17,030 nt of DNA from CAZCJA01 sp964499015. Its GTDB lineage: Bacteria > Elusimicrobiota > Elusimicrobia > F11. The DNA is taken from the NCBI GenBank assembly GCA_964499015.1, contig CAZCJA010000050.1:1-17030 (forward strand). Reading direction: 5' to 3'. Below, piece after piece: positions 7,261 through 14,705 of the stretch. Position numbers and translations under genes: made by a program. How positions within the stretch are numbered: the first letter of the stretch is position 1; each line of letters opens with the position of its first letter. The notes beneath the pieces were generated by a model, which was not told where the DNA came from, ran no database searches, and saw only the letters and a list, made by a program, of their open reading frames with translations.

Positions 7261-7863
7261 TTGTCATTGCGAGCGCAGCGTCCCGCCTCATTATCAGTAT
7301 CCTTGCCGGGACGTACCCTTTGGGTACGAAGCAATCTGTCGTTCCCCAAATGGCAAAACCAGATTGCTTCGGTCGTCTTCGCCTCCCTCGCAATGACAGT
7401 TTTATTTCTGGTCCCATCAAGCCTTCACGCCAAAGGCGCCTATCCCGAGGAGGTCGCCGTTTCGACTCTGCCGATCGGCTCGCCGTTCCTACGCCACTAC
7501 GCCAACGATTACAAACTTGATCTCTATGAACTCGTTAAATTCGAGAAGCGCGGCTTCGGCCGCAGCGAAATCGTCACGCTCGCCCTTATTTCGCAAAAAA
7601 CCGGCAAACCGATGAAAGAGTACGGCAAACGCCGTTTGAACGAGAAGGTCACCCTAAAAACGCTGGCCGAAGAGGCCGGAATGGATTACGCGGTGGTTTA
7701 TCAAGACGCACAAAACATTAAGAAGGCCGTAGATCTGAAAGGGGACCAGAACCTTCCGCCGCCACTTTTTGAAAAAACGACGGAAGAAAAGAAGGAAGAA
7801 GAACGGAAAGAGAAGGAAAAAGAGAAAGCCAAGGAAGAGGTGAAAAAAGATGAAGTTAAATAA
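7261..7863 (+). CDS. Exported protein of unknown function with Lys/Glu-rich tail
   Basis: No family recognised. The frame opens at TTG 7261 and is 200 aa from there, but its first 46 codons or so are the translated palindromic repeat. Alternative starts: ATG 7393 (156 aa, MTVLFLVPSSLHAKG), which lacks a basic n-region and an SD, or a non-ATG start inside the repeat. With the longer form, residues from about 35 (IASVVFASLAMTVLFLVPSSLHA) make a good signal-peptide core with cleavage after LHA, so export is likely. The mature part has a compact charged region containing RHYANDYKLDLYELVKFEKR and a helical segment resembling a small DNA-binding or adaptor fold only superficially. The tail, roughly the last 30 residues, is nearly all Lys and Glu. 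It overlaps sppA by 14 bp, and its tail codons supply the sppA SD. The true start is uncertain. Confidence 0.7.
   Translation: MSLRAQRPASLSVSLPGRTLWVRSNLSFPKWQNQIASVVFASLAMTVLFLVPSSLHAKGAYPEEVAVSTLPIGSPFLRHYANDYKLDLYELVKFEKRGFGRSEIVTLALISQKTGKPMKEYGKRRLNEKVTLKTLAEEAGMDYAVVYQDAQNIKKAVDLKGDQNLPPPLFEKTTEEKKEEERKEKEKEKAKEEVKKDEVK
7262..7398. repeat. Palindromic GTCATTGCGAG-type repeat element
   Basis: Perfect 12-bp terminal inverted repeats TGTCATTGCGAG (7262-7273) and CTCGCAATGACA (7387-7398) bound a 137-bp element. Three hairpins are nested inside: GTCCCG/CGGGAC around 7280-7312, CGTACCC-TTT-GGGTACG around 7311-7327, and CGAAGCAATCTG (7327-7338) with CAGATTGCTTCG (7360-7371). This matches the general form of a short non-coding palindromic repeat dispersed in many bacterial genomes (GTCATTGCGAG...GAAGCAATCT). 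It carries no transposase. It begins 3 bp after the deaminase stop and runs, in an open frame, into the next gene. Confidence 0.8.
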
Positions 7864-8761
7864 GCCGTCGCCGCTCTCGATGATTCTGATTTTGCATCTG
7901 GTGATACTTGTGGCGAGCGCGGGCGTTCTTCTCTCGCGCAAGAAAACGGCGCAGACCACCAACGATAAAATCGTCGTGGTGCCGCTGGACGGCGTGATCA
8001 CGCACGAAAACGCGTCCTTTGCCCAGGGTGCGTCCGTCGACGGCATCGTTGAAACCCTCGAAGATTTGCGCGAAGACGACCATGTTAAGGCCGTTATCCT
8101 TCGGATCAACTCGCCGGGCGGTTCCGTCGGCGCGGTGCAGGAAATCCACCGCGCGGTGCTCAAATTTCGCGGCGCTGGAAAATTCGTGGTGTCGTCGTTC
8201 GGCGACGTCGCGGCCTCCGGCGGATACTACATCGCCTGCGCGGGCGACAAAATCGTCACCAACCCGGGCACGCTCACCGGCTCCATCGGCGTGATCATGC
8301 AGATCCCGAATGTAAAAGGCCTCATGGAGAAATTCGGCGTTTCCATGATGACGATTAAATCCGGCGACATGAAAGATTCGGCCTCGCCCTTTCGCACGAT
8401 GACGGAGGAAGAACGCAGCTACTTCACCAAACTCATCATGGATTCATACGGTCAATTTTTTGACGCGGTCAAAGAAGGCCGTAAACTGGACGACGCCGCG
8501 CTTAAACCGCTGGCCGACGGCCGCGTATTCACGGGCCGCATGGCCAAAGACGCCAAGCTTGTGGACGAAATCGGCGGTTTGGAAGAGGCGGTGGAAGTCG
8601 CAAAACAGCTGGCGGGCCTGGAAGGGAAAAAACCAAAAGTGATCCACCATCGGGGGGCCAGCTCGCTGGAACGGCTATTGAACCTGATGTCCAGAGAGCC
8701 GCTGAAACAACTGGAAACGCTCAGCAACGCCACGATTTCGCTGGAGTACATGCTCAAATGA
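7850..8761 (+). CDS. sppA: Signal peptide peptidase SppA, short (36K) type
   Basis: Membrane-anchored serine protease of family S49 that degrades cleaved signal peptides and other membrane fragments on the outer face of the inner membrane. The 303-aa length is that of the single-domain, homo-oligomeric type rather than the double-domain E. coli enzyme. An N-terminal membrane segment (about residues 9-29, LSMILILHLVILVASAGVLL) precedes the protease domain. INSPGGSVGAVQEIH (residues 86-100) is the conserved oxyanion/substrate loop, DVAASGGYYIA holds the nucleophile Ser123, and SGDMKDSASPFR holds the general base Lys175, giving the expected Ser-Lys dyad. TGSIGVI and DGRVFTGRMAKDAKLVDEIGG are further family motifs. 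The start overlaps the previous gene and has AGGAAGAGG nine bases upstream. Its stop shares ATGA with the following membrane gene. Confidence 0.95.
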   Translation: MKLNKPSPLSMILILHLVILVASAGVLLSRKKTAQTTNDKIVVVPLDGVITHENASFAQGASVDGIVETLEDLREDDHVKAVILRINSPGGSVGAVQEIHRAVLKFRGAGKFVVSSFGDVAASGGYYIACAGDKIVTNPGTLTGSIGVIMQIPNVKGLMEKFGVSMMTIKSGDMKDSASPFRTMTEEERSYFTKLIMDSYGQFFDAVKEGRKLDDAALKPLADGRVFTGRMAKDAKLVDEIGGLEEAVEVAKQLAGLEGKKPKVIHHRGASSLERLLNLMSREPLKQLETLSNATISLEYMLK

Positions 8762-9351
8762 TTGACGCCGCCGTCGCTGAAAACCCGATTGAAAAATGGC
8801 TCTTGAGCCGCCGCAAGGCGCTTGAGGAATGGAAGCGCGTGCCGCCGCATGGATTGGGCCTGGCGATTCTTTTGGCCGTGTCGATCGAATTCGTGCTCGC
8901 CTACCGTCTCTACCACGGCGTGCGTTTGAACGCAAGCGCTATCAGCTCCACCGTCAACACCATGATTTTTATCGCCGCGATTGAAATGGGGACACTGCTG
9001 ATCACCAACAGCGTGGCCTCGTTGTTTAATAAACGCGGCCGCATACTGACGTCGTTCACCTCGATGAACGTTTCGCTTCTGCCGCTGCTTCTTTTTCTAC
9101 CGGCGACGTTCTTCTTCTGGGCGGTGGGCGGCGGAGCCGTGGCACGCCTATTGGTGCTGCTGGTTCTGATTATGAAGGTTCTTTCCGATTGGAAGGAAGT
9201 GGTGCGCGTGAATTATCTTCTCTCCGGCATCCAGGTGTATATGCTGGGCGGAGTCATCGGCGGCGCGGCCTACGTACTGATAATCCTGTTTCTTGTGCTC
9301 AGCGGTTTCGGCGTGATTGTCGAAAGCTTGACCCAAATTGGCCTTCGTTAA
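8758..9351 (+). CDS. Yip1-like multi-pass membrane protein
   Basis: A 197-aa integral membrane protein with about five hydrophobic segments: residues 33-51, 66-90, 104-123, 126-144 and 162-188. The short charged N-terminus with an early Trp, five membrane spans and a final Gly-rich segment (MLGGVIGGAAYVLIILFL) resemble bacterial Yip1-domain proteins, but no decisive motif is present, so that assignment is tentative. The start ATG overlaps the sppA stop (ATGA), and a weak GGAG lies 11 bases upstream, so translation is probably coupled. Its 3' end overlaps the start of the next membrane gene by 14 bp. Bacterial Yip1-like proteins have no well-defined function; the location suggests a membrane partner of SppA or of the downstream protein. 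Confidence 0.75.
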   Translation: MIDAAVAENPIEKWLLSRRKALEEWKRVPPHGLGLAILLAVSIEFVLAYRLYHGVRLNASAISSTVNTMIFIAAIEMGTLLITNSVASLFNKRGRILTSFTSMNVSLLPLLLFLPATFFFWAVGGGAVARLLVLLVLIMKVLSDWKEVVRVNYLLSGIQVYMLGGVIGGAAYVLIILFLVLSGFGVIVESLTQIGLR

Positions 9352-10687
9352 TTTCATTAAAAAAATCCCGCTTCTAATTTCCGCCGCATTGACGATTTAC
9401 TTTTGCGTCGGACAACCCGCCGTTTGGTATGAGGGCCGCAACGAGTTCATTCAGCGCTCCGAACCTCTCACGCACGACGACGATTCCGACTATTACTACA
9501 TCGCCGAACAATTCTGGGACCTGCAAAATGATCCGGGCTTCGTCAAAATCGACCCGCGCTACGCGCCGATCGCCGAGGCGTATCCCGTGCGCGGAATCGG
9601 GCTGGGTTCGGTCGCCGTGTCGTTCCAGCGCACGCACGGCAACGGAAAATGGCGTCAGCCGTTCACGACGTTCGTCCTGGTCCTAAATGTCGCGGGTTTT
9701 GTGGTTCTCGCGTATGGGTTGGCGTCCTTTTTTCGCTCGGCAATCCTCTGGCCGCCGATCTGGGGGTTTCTCCTCGACCGCTACAGCCAAAACATCAATT
9801 ATCCGACCGCGTGGTGCACGGAAGCGGTCACACGCGGCCTTATACCGCTGTTTGTGGGCGTGGCGTTCCTGATGGTGAATCGGGAATTCCGGAAGTCTGT
9901 TTTCCACACATTAACCGCTGTTTTACTTTTACTCGGACCACTTCTTTGCTTGTTTAAAATTCAATGGCTCATCGGTATCGGGATAATGGGCGCCGCATTC
10001 ATGATGCCTCGCAAATCGCGCCGCGTCGGCATCGCCATCCTGGCCTCCGCTGTGATCTCAGCCATTCTTGTTCGCGGCATTAACTATTTCGGCTATGAGG
10101 GAAATAGGGAACTTTTTGCCTCAAGCGGATTGTTTGCGCTCACATGGAGCCCGGACGGCGCCGCCATTCTTAAAAAGGGCTGCGAGGAAAAACGGTTTCC
10201 GGAGAGCGTGTCAATTGAGGTCTGCGATGAAACGCCGGCAACACTTTGGAAGGCCATCCTTAACGCCAACTTACCGAAGCAAGACCTGGCCGATTTTTTC
10301 GAAACCACGTCCAAGATCAACGGCGAACTCTTTCGCAAAAACATCGGCGAGCGCATTAAACGGCTTGCACACAGCTTCCGTCCGGTAACAAAGGGTATTT
10401 ATTTCGGCATCGTGGACACGACTCTTAAGAAAAAAATATTCCTTGGCGTGTTGGGATTTTTCTTTTTACTGAGCTTGCTGGTGATTGGACCGGGGTCGCG
10501 CTGGATGATTATAGGCGCGATGGCTCTGGTGTTTTTCTCGGTATGGATTCCGACGATGAGCGTGCAAGTCTTTTGGGAATACCGTTACTACGTACCCATT
10601 CGTGGTTTGATGTGCCTGCTGCCGGTACTTTCGATCCTGCTTGCCGCGTTCCGGCTTCTACGTTTCAACTTACCCGCCGCGCGCTAG
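9338..10687 (+). CDS. Polytopic membrane protein, possible GT-C glycosyltransferase
   Basis: A 449-aa protein not assignable to a named family. It begins at TTG 9338: the frame is closed by a TGA just upstream and no ATG lies near the first membrane segment (about residues 9-25). After it comes an outside loop with an acidic cluster D47-D48-D49-S-D51 followed by YYYIAEQFW. More spans lie near 110-132, 165-181, 188-222 (probably two) and 229-247; a second hydrophilic region of about 115 residues contains two cysteines (282 and 296); then spans near 367-384, 389-405 and 422-440. Acidic residues just after the first span, and an Arg-Tyr-Tyr-x-Pro motif before the last (residues 416-420), are features of GT-C lipid-phosphate-sugar glycosyltransferases such as the PMT/ArnT type. 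That is inference from topology. It is coupled to the Yip1-like gene and convergent with asnB. Confidence 0.75.
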   Translation: MAFVNFIKKIPLLISAALTIYFCVGQPAVWYEGRNEFIQRSEPLTHDDDSDYYYIAEQFWDLQNDPGFVKIDPRYAPIAEAYPVRGIGLGSVAVSFQRTHGNGKWRQPFTTFVLVLNVAGFVVLAYGLASFFRSAILWPPIWGFLLDRYSQNINYPTAWCTEAVTRGLIPLFVGVAFLMVNREFRKSVFHTLTAVLLLLGPLLCLFKIQWLIGIGIMGAAFMMPRKSRRVGIAILASAVISAILVRGINYFGYEGNRELFASSGLFALTWSPDGAAILKKGCEEKRFPESVSIEVCDETPATLWKAILNANLPKQDLADFFETTSKINGELFRKNIGERIKRLAHSFRPVTKGIYFGIVDTTLKKKIFLGVLGFFFLLSLLVIGPGSRWMIIGAMALVFFSVWIPTMSVQVFWEYRYYVPIRGLMCLLPVLSILLAAFRLLRFNLPAAR

Positions 10688-12585
10688 GCGCGCTTCAGCA
10701 CTTTCCGGTCGTACCATTCGATGAACATGAGCAGCGCCCACAGCCGGCGCCCCATATTGGTTTGGCGTTTGACGTGGCTTTCCAGCATGCGTCCCGGCGT
10801 GTCCGGGTTTAAATAGGGAATGTCGCGCACGTGCTCCGGAGAAAACTTTTTACGGGCGTATTCGAGCAAGTCCGTGGCCAGCCATCGCGCGGTGGGCGGG
10901 GAGAAACCTTTTTTGGCGCCGGTCAGAATCCGGTCGGGCAAACGCCCTTTCATCAGACGGCGCAAAAGATATTTCATCGTGAAGCCTTTGATCTTATAGC
11001 GGAACGGCACCTGTGCCGCGAATTCAACGATGCGCACGTCCAAGAACGGCGGCCGCACTTCCAAGGAGTTGGCCATGCTCATCCGGTCGACTTTCACCAA
11101 AAACTCATCCAAAAGATGGGTCTGCTGGTCGACGTACAAGAATTTCTCAAGCCCATTGCGGCCCGCCGCGTTCTTATACGCGTTCACAAAATTCTCCGCG
11201 AGCGGGTGATCACTTACCTGCGATTTGAACATCGCCGAATAAAGCTCCGCCTTGATTTCCGGCTTAAAAATTTCCGTCCAGCCGAAGTGCTCGAGCGGGG
11301 AATTGCGGTGCGCGGCCGCGACAAAGGCCTTCGCCTTATAGTCCAAACTAATGCGCCCATACGAAACGGGAAGCCGTTCAACGATCGGCTCGATGATGCC
11401 GTTACGCAAAAAGGAGGGGATGGAGCGATAGACGCCGGCCAACCGGTCGGCGATGTACGTGGGATACCCTCCGAACAGTTCGTCGCCGCCGTCGCCGGAG
11501 AGCGCCACCGTCATGTGCTGGCGGGCCAGCTTGGTGAGGAAATACGTGGGCACCATGGAGTCGTCGCCGAAGGGTTCGTCAAAGGAATCAATGAGCGTGG
11601 GGATCGCGTGCAAGATATCCGGCGTCACTTCCTGTTCGATGTGGTTGGTCTGCAAGTGACGCGCAACCAGCGAGGCTTCTTCGCGCTCCGAGAACGAACG
11701 GTCGTTAAAGAAAATATTAAACGTCAGCAGGTCTGGCTTGTGCTTCTTCGCGTAGTAGGTAATCGTCGGCGAATCGACGCCGCCCGAAAGGAATGTACCC
11801 AGCGGAACCTCGGAGATCATTTGCCGTTTCACCGCGTCTTCCATTAAACCGTCTAGCTTTTCCAGATAATAATCGAGCCCTTTGTCTTCGCCGACGTTCG
11901 GCGTGAAATTCCAATAACGCGACGTTTTAACCGTGCCTTTCTCCCAGATGAGCACGTGGCCGGGTTCGAGCTTGCGCACGTGCTTGTAAACGGAGCGCGG
12001 CGTGGGAATAAAGCGCATCGACAGATAATCGTCAATCGCGGCCGGGTCCAGCTCCTGGGAAACCGCGGGGTTCTGCAGAATGCATTTGATTTCGGAGCCG
12101 AACACCAGTTGGTTTTTTATATTGGCGTAATAAAGCGGCTTGATGCCCATGTGGTCGCGCGCAATGACGAGACGCTCTTTTTTCTTGTCCCAGATGGCGA
12201 AGGCGAACATGCCGTTCAGTTTCGCCGCGACGTCGATGCCCCAGACTTCGTAGCCGTGCACGATCACTTCGGTGTCGGATTTTGTTTTGAAGGTGTGCCC
12301 GAGCGCCTGCAGCTCGGAGCGAAGTTCCTGGAAATTATAAGTCTCGCCGTTGTAGACGATAACGACGTCGTTGGTTTCGTTAAAAATGGGCTGGTGCCCT
12401 GTTGAAAGATCGATGATGGCCAAGCGGCGCATGGCCAATCCTATCGCGCCGTTGGAGAAGGTATCGGTGAAATAACCTTCGTCGTCCGGGCCGCGGTGGG
12501 TCAATGAGCGGTTCATGCGCTCAAGGAGCGCCGTATCGATCTTATTGGGTCCGCCCCAGATCAGCTGTCCAGAAATGCCACACAT
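10684..12585 (-). CDS. asnB: Asparagine synthase, glutamine-hydrolysing
   Basis: Converts aspartate to asparagine with ATP and ammonia from glutamine; cytosolic. The protein is 633 aa, the size of the longer AsnB/AsnO bacterial forms. It starts MCGISG, so Cys2 becomes the N-terminal nucleophile of the class-II amidotransferase domain; HRGPDDEGYF and YNGETYNFQELR are further glutaminase motifs. The synthetase domain has the ATP-pyrophosphatase loop SGGVDS at residues 267-272, then SGDGGDELFGGYP and the C-terminal block KVDRMSMANSLEVRPPFLD. All expected catalytic parts are present. The start is fixed by the obligatory MCG. No SD is evident. It is the only gene here on the minus strand, so it probably has its own promoter within the polX start region. 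AsnB paralogues of this length often sit in cell-surface polysaccharide loci, which would fit the neighbouring membrane protein, but a housekeeping role is equally likely. Confidence 0.96.
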   Translation of the reverse strand: MCGISGQLIWGGPNKIDTALLERMNRSLTHRGPDDEGYFTDTFSNGAIGLAMRRLAIIDLSTGHQPIFNETNDVVIVYNGETYNFQELRSELQALGHTFKTKSDTEVIVHGYEVWGIDVAAKLNGMFAFAIWDKKKERLVIARDHMGIKPLYYANIKNQLVFGSEIKCILQNPAVSQELDPAAIDDYLSMRFIPTPRSVYKHVRKLEPGHVLIWEKGTVKTSRYWNFTPNVGEDKGLDYYLEKLDGLMEDAVKRQMISEVPLGTFLSGGVDSPTITYYAKKHKPDLLTFNIFFNDRSFSEREEASLVARHLQTNHIEQEVTPDILHAIPTLIDSFDEPFGDDSMVPTYFLTKLARQHMTVALSGDGGDELFGGYPTYIADRLAGVYRSIPSFLRNGIIEPIVERLPVSYGRISLDYKAKAFVAAAHRNSPLEHFGWTEIFKPEIKAELYSAMFKSQVSDHPLAENFVNAYKNAAGRNGLEKFLYVDQQTHLLDEFLVKVDRMSMANSLEVRPPFLDVRIVEFAAQVPFRYKIKGFTMKYLLRRLMKGRLPDRILTGAKKGFSPPTARWLATDLLEYARKKFSPEHVRDIPYLNPDTPGRMLESHVKRQTNMGRRLWALLMFIEWYDRKVLKRA

Positions 12586-12603
12586 GACGAGTTATTTAGC
12601 AAA

Positions 12604-14325
12604 ATGCTCTCAATGAACCAAACGATCGCCCACATCTTTTCCGAAATGGCCGACCTGCTCGAGCTGCGCAAAGAAAATCCGTTCCGCATCCGCGCCTACC
12701 GCCGCGGCGCCCACGCCATCGAAACGCTGCCCGATGACGCCGTCACGTTGGATGAAAAGCAGCTGCTCGCAATCCAAGGCATCGGCAAAGGTTTGGCCGA
12801 TCACATCCTCGAATTCAAACGCACCGGCAAAGTTGCCGAACATCAAAGTCTGCGCGCGAAAGTTCCGGAAGGTCTTCTGGCCATCATGAATTATCCCGGC
12901 CTCGGTGCAAAGCGCGCCAACGTGCTCCACAAGAAACTAAAGATCGATTCACTGGAGAAGCTCAAAGAAGCGGCCAAAGCGGGCAAGATCCGCGCGCTTG
13001 ACGGCTTCGGCGAAAAGATGGAAGCCAACATCATCGCCAACATGCCGTTCAACGAAGACGCCAACAAACGCACGCTGGTCACCTGGGCGCGCACCAGCGC
13101 CCAGAGCATCATCAGACATTTGGAGAAAGAGCCTTACATTGAGAACGTCACGCTGGCGGGTTCCGCGCGGCGCTGGAAGGAAACGGTGGGGGATTTGGAC
13201 ATCCTCTGCACCAGCAAGCAGCCGGAAAAAGCGATCGCCCACTTCTTAGGCCTCTCCGGTGTGCAACGTACGCTGGCCAAAGGCGACACCAAAGCGAGCG
13301 TTATTCTGCAAAGCGGCATGCAGTGCGATTTCCGTGTCGTGGAGAAAGACCAATTCGGCGCGGCGCTTCTGTACTTCACCGGCTCGAAAGAGCACAACGT
13401 GCGCCTGCGCGAGCTCGCGCAAAAGAAAGGCCTCACGCTGAACGAATACGGCCTGTATAAGGAATCGGACAAAGCCAAAAAGAAACCCGTCGCCTCGAAA
13501 ACAGAGGAAGACATTTATAAAGCGCTCGGCCTTCAATACATTCCGCCGGAGTTGCGCGAAGACCGAGGAGAAATCGAAGCGGCGCTGAAAAACAAAATTC
13601 CGAAGCTCGTCACCGAAGAGGACATTCAGGGCGACTTCCACAATCACACCGATTTGACGGACGGCGCCCACTCGATCGAAAAAATGGTCGAGGCCGCGCG
13701 CAAACGCGGCTGGAGCTGGTACTACTGCGCCGACCACTCACCGTCGCTCACCATCACCAACGGCCTGAACGTCGAGCGGCTGCATAAGAAAATGAACGAG
13801 ATCAGAGCGCTCGATAAAAAATCCGACATGCGCATTTACTGCAGTTCTGAAGTCGATATTCTGGCCGACGGCCGCATGGACTATTCGGACGAAATTTTGG
13901 ATGAACTGGATTGCGTCGTGGCCAGCGTGCATTCGCGCTTCAAGCAACCTAAAGAAGAAATGACCGCGCGCATTCTGCGCGCGATCGAGAACCCGCATGT
14001 GGACATTCTCGGCCATATCTCCGGCCGTCTCTTAAACCGCCGCGCCAGCTATGAGATCGATTACGACGCCATTTTGAAGAAGGCCGCTGAGACGCAGACC
14101 GCGATCGAAATCAACGGCCAGCCGGAACGGGCGGAACTTAACGACGTCCACGTGAAAAAGGCCATTGAGATGGGCGTTCCGCTCGCGGTGACCACCGACG
14201 CCCATTCCACCAACGAACTCGGCCACATGACGCTCGCCGTCGCCATTGCGCGGCGCGGCTGGGCGGAAAAGAAAAACGTGCTAAATACCATGCCGGCCAA
14301 CGAGGTCAAATCATGGCTGTCCTAA
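12604..14325 (+). CDS. polX: DNA polymerase X with PHP exonuclease domain
   Basis: Bacterial PolX is a gap-filling repair polymerase with a C-terminal PHP domain giving 3'-5' exonuclease and AP-endonuclease activity. The 573-aa length is typical. Near the N-terminus are the 8-kDa-like region (NPFRIRAYRRGAHAIETLPD) and helix-hairpin-helix elements (IQGIGKGLADHI, YPGLGAKRANVL, LDGFGEKMEANI). The palm has GSARRWKETVGDLDILC with metal ligands D197 and D199, and the third aspartate D242 in QCDFRVV. FTGSKEHNVRLRELA is the thumb motif. The PHP domain starts at DFHNHTDLTDG (H346, H348) and continues with YCADHSPS, CSSEVDILADG, VVASVHSRF, HISGRL, EINGQP and TTDAHS. All PHP metal motifs look intact. 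ATG 12604 and ATG 12613 are both possible starts; neither has a good SD. Just 18 bp separate it from divergent asnB. Confidence 0.96.
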   Translation: MLSMNQTIAHIFSEMADLLELRKENPFRIRAYRRGAHAIETLPDDAVTLDEKQLLAIQGIGKGLADHILEFKRTGKVAEHQSLRAKVPEGLLAIMNYPGLGAKRANVLHKKLKIDSLEKLKEAAKAGKIRALDGFGEKMEANIIANMPFNEDANKRTLVTWARTSAQSIIRHLEKEPYIENVTLAGSARRWKETVGDLDILCTSKQPEKAIAHFLGLSGVQRTLAKGDTKASVILQSGMQCDFRVVEKDQFGAALLYFTGSKEHNVRLRELAQKKGLTLNEYGLYKESDKAKKKPVASKTEEDIYKALGLQYIPPELREDRGEIEAALKNKIPKLVTEEDIQGDFHNHTDLTDGAHSIEKMVEAARKRGWSWYYCADHSPSLTITNGLNVERLHKKMNEIRALDKKSDMRIYCSSEVDILADGRMDYSDEILDELDCVVASVHSRFKQPKEEMTARILRAIENPHVDILGHISGRLLNRRASYEIDYDAILKKAAETQTAIEINGQPERAELNDVHVKKAIEMGVPLAVTTDAHSTNELGHMTLAVAIARRGWAEKKNVLNTMPANEVKSWLS

Positions 14326-14705
14326 CCAAACTGAAGCGTTTCCTGGTCGGCCCGCTTTGGCCGGCGTTTTTTTCCGCGGTGGTCGGCCCCGGCGCAGGTC
14401 AAATCATCAACGGCGATTTCAAAAAGGGGCTTTTGCTCATGGCCACCGCGTTCGGTTCGTTTCTGTGGTTCACCAAAGTGGTGGGAGAACGCCTTATGCT
14501 CGTTTTGAGCGGGACACCCGATGAATGGAAGACCAACCCCGACATGCTGCGCGCGGCGATCACCAACCTGATTCAGGAAGCGCCGGGAATGTTCATCTGG
14601 TTCCATGTGCTGATGCTTTTGCTGTGGATTTACGGCATTGTTGACGCCTACTCCACCGCCAAGTTTCGTATGATTTCACAAATTCCAAGGAGGGAAGAAG
14701 AATGA
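14313..14705 (+). CDS. Small membrane protein of unknown function (TM2/DUF5683-like motif)
   Basis: A 130-aa protein with a GPGAGQIINGDFKKGLLLM motif at residues 25-43, like the Pro/Gly-rich re-entrant turn plus membrane helix of TM2- and DUF5683-type proteins. Strong hydrophobic segments follow at about residues 38-58 and 92-112, joined by a roughly 35-residue hydrophilic loop. The second helix continues into DAYSTAKF, another feature of such proteins, and the chain ends in a charged tail. The ATG lies inside the end of polX (13-bp overlap), which implies translational coupling. The next gene begins in an ATGA overlap at its stop, with the SD encoded in its last codons. The function is not predictable; the conserved motif suggests a membrane scaffold or accessory protein. 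Confidence 0.8.
   Translation: MAVLTKLKRFLVGPLWPAFFSAVVGPGAGQIINGDFKKGLLLMATAFGSFLWFTKVVGERLMLVLSGTPDEWKTNPDMLRAAITNLIQEAPGMFIWFHVLMLLLWIYGIVDAYSTAKFRMISQIPRREEE
14687..14694 (+). promoter_or_regulatory. Strong Shine-Dalgarno AAGGAGGG for the RAM-domain gene
   Basis: AAGGAGGG lies seven bases before the ATG at 14702, inside the last codons of the small membrane protein. It is the best ribosome site in the window and fixes the start of the downstream gene, suggesting that this small protein is made in larger amounts than its neighbours. Confidence 0.7.

Noticed and set aside
7350..7352. ATG inside the palindromic repeat as start of the 7261 gene
   Set aside because: It is in a different frame from the exported protein.
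10679..10693. GCGCGC inverted repeat as a bidirectional terminator
   Set aside because: The stem is only 6 bp, made of self-complementary repeats, and no T-tract follows in either direction.
10831..11847. 338-codon open frame on the plus strand inside asnB
   Set aside because: Antisense to the AsnB synthetase domain; the translation is Arg/His-rich with no domain, so it is a shadow of codon bias.
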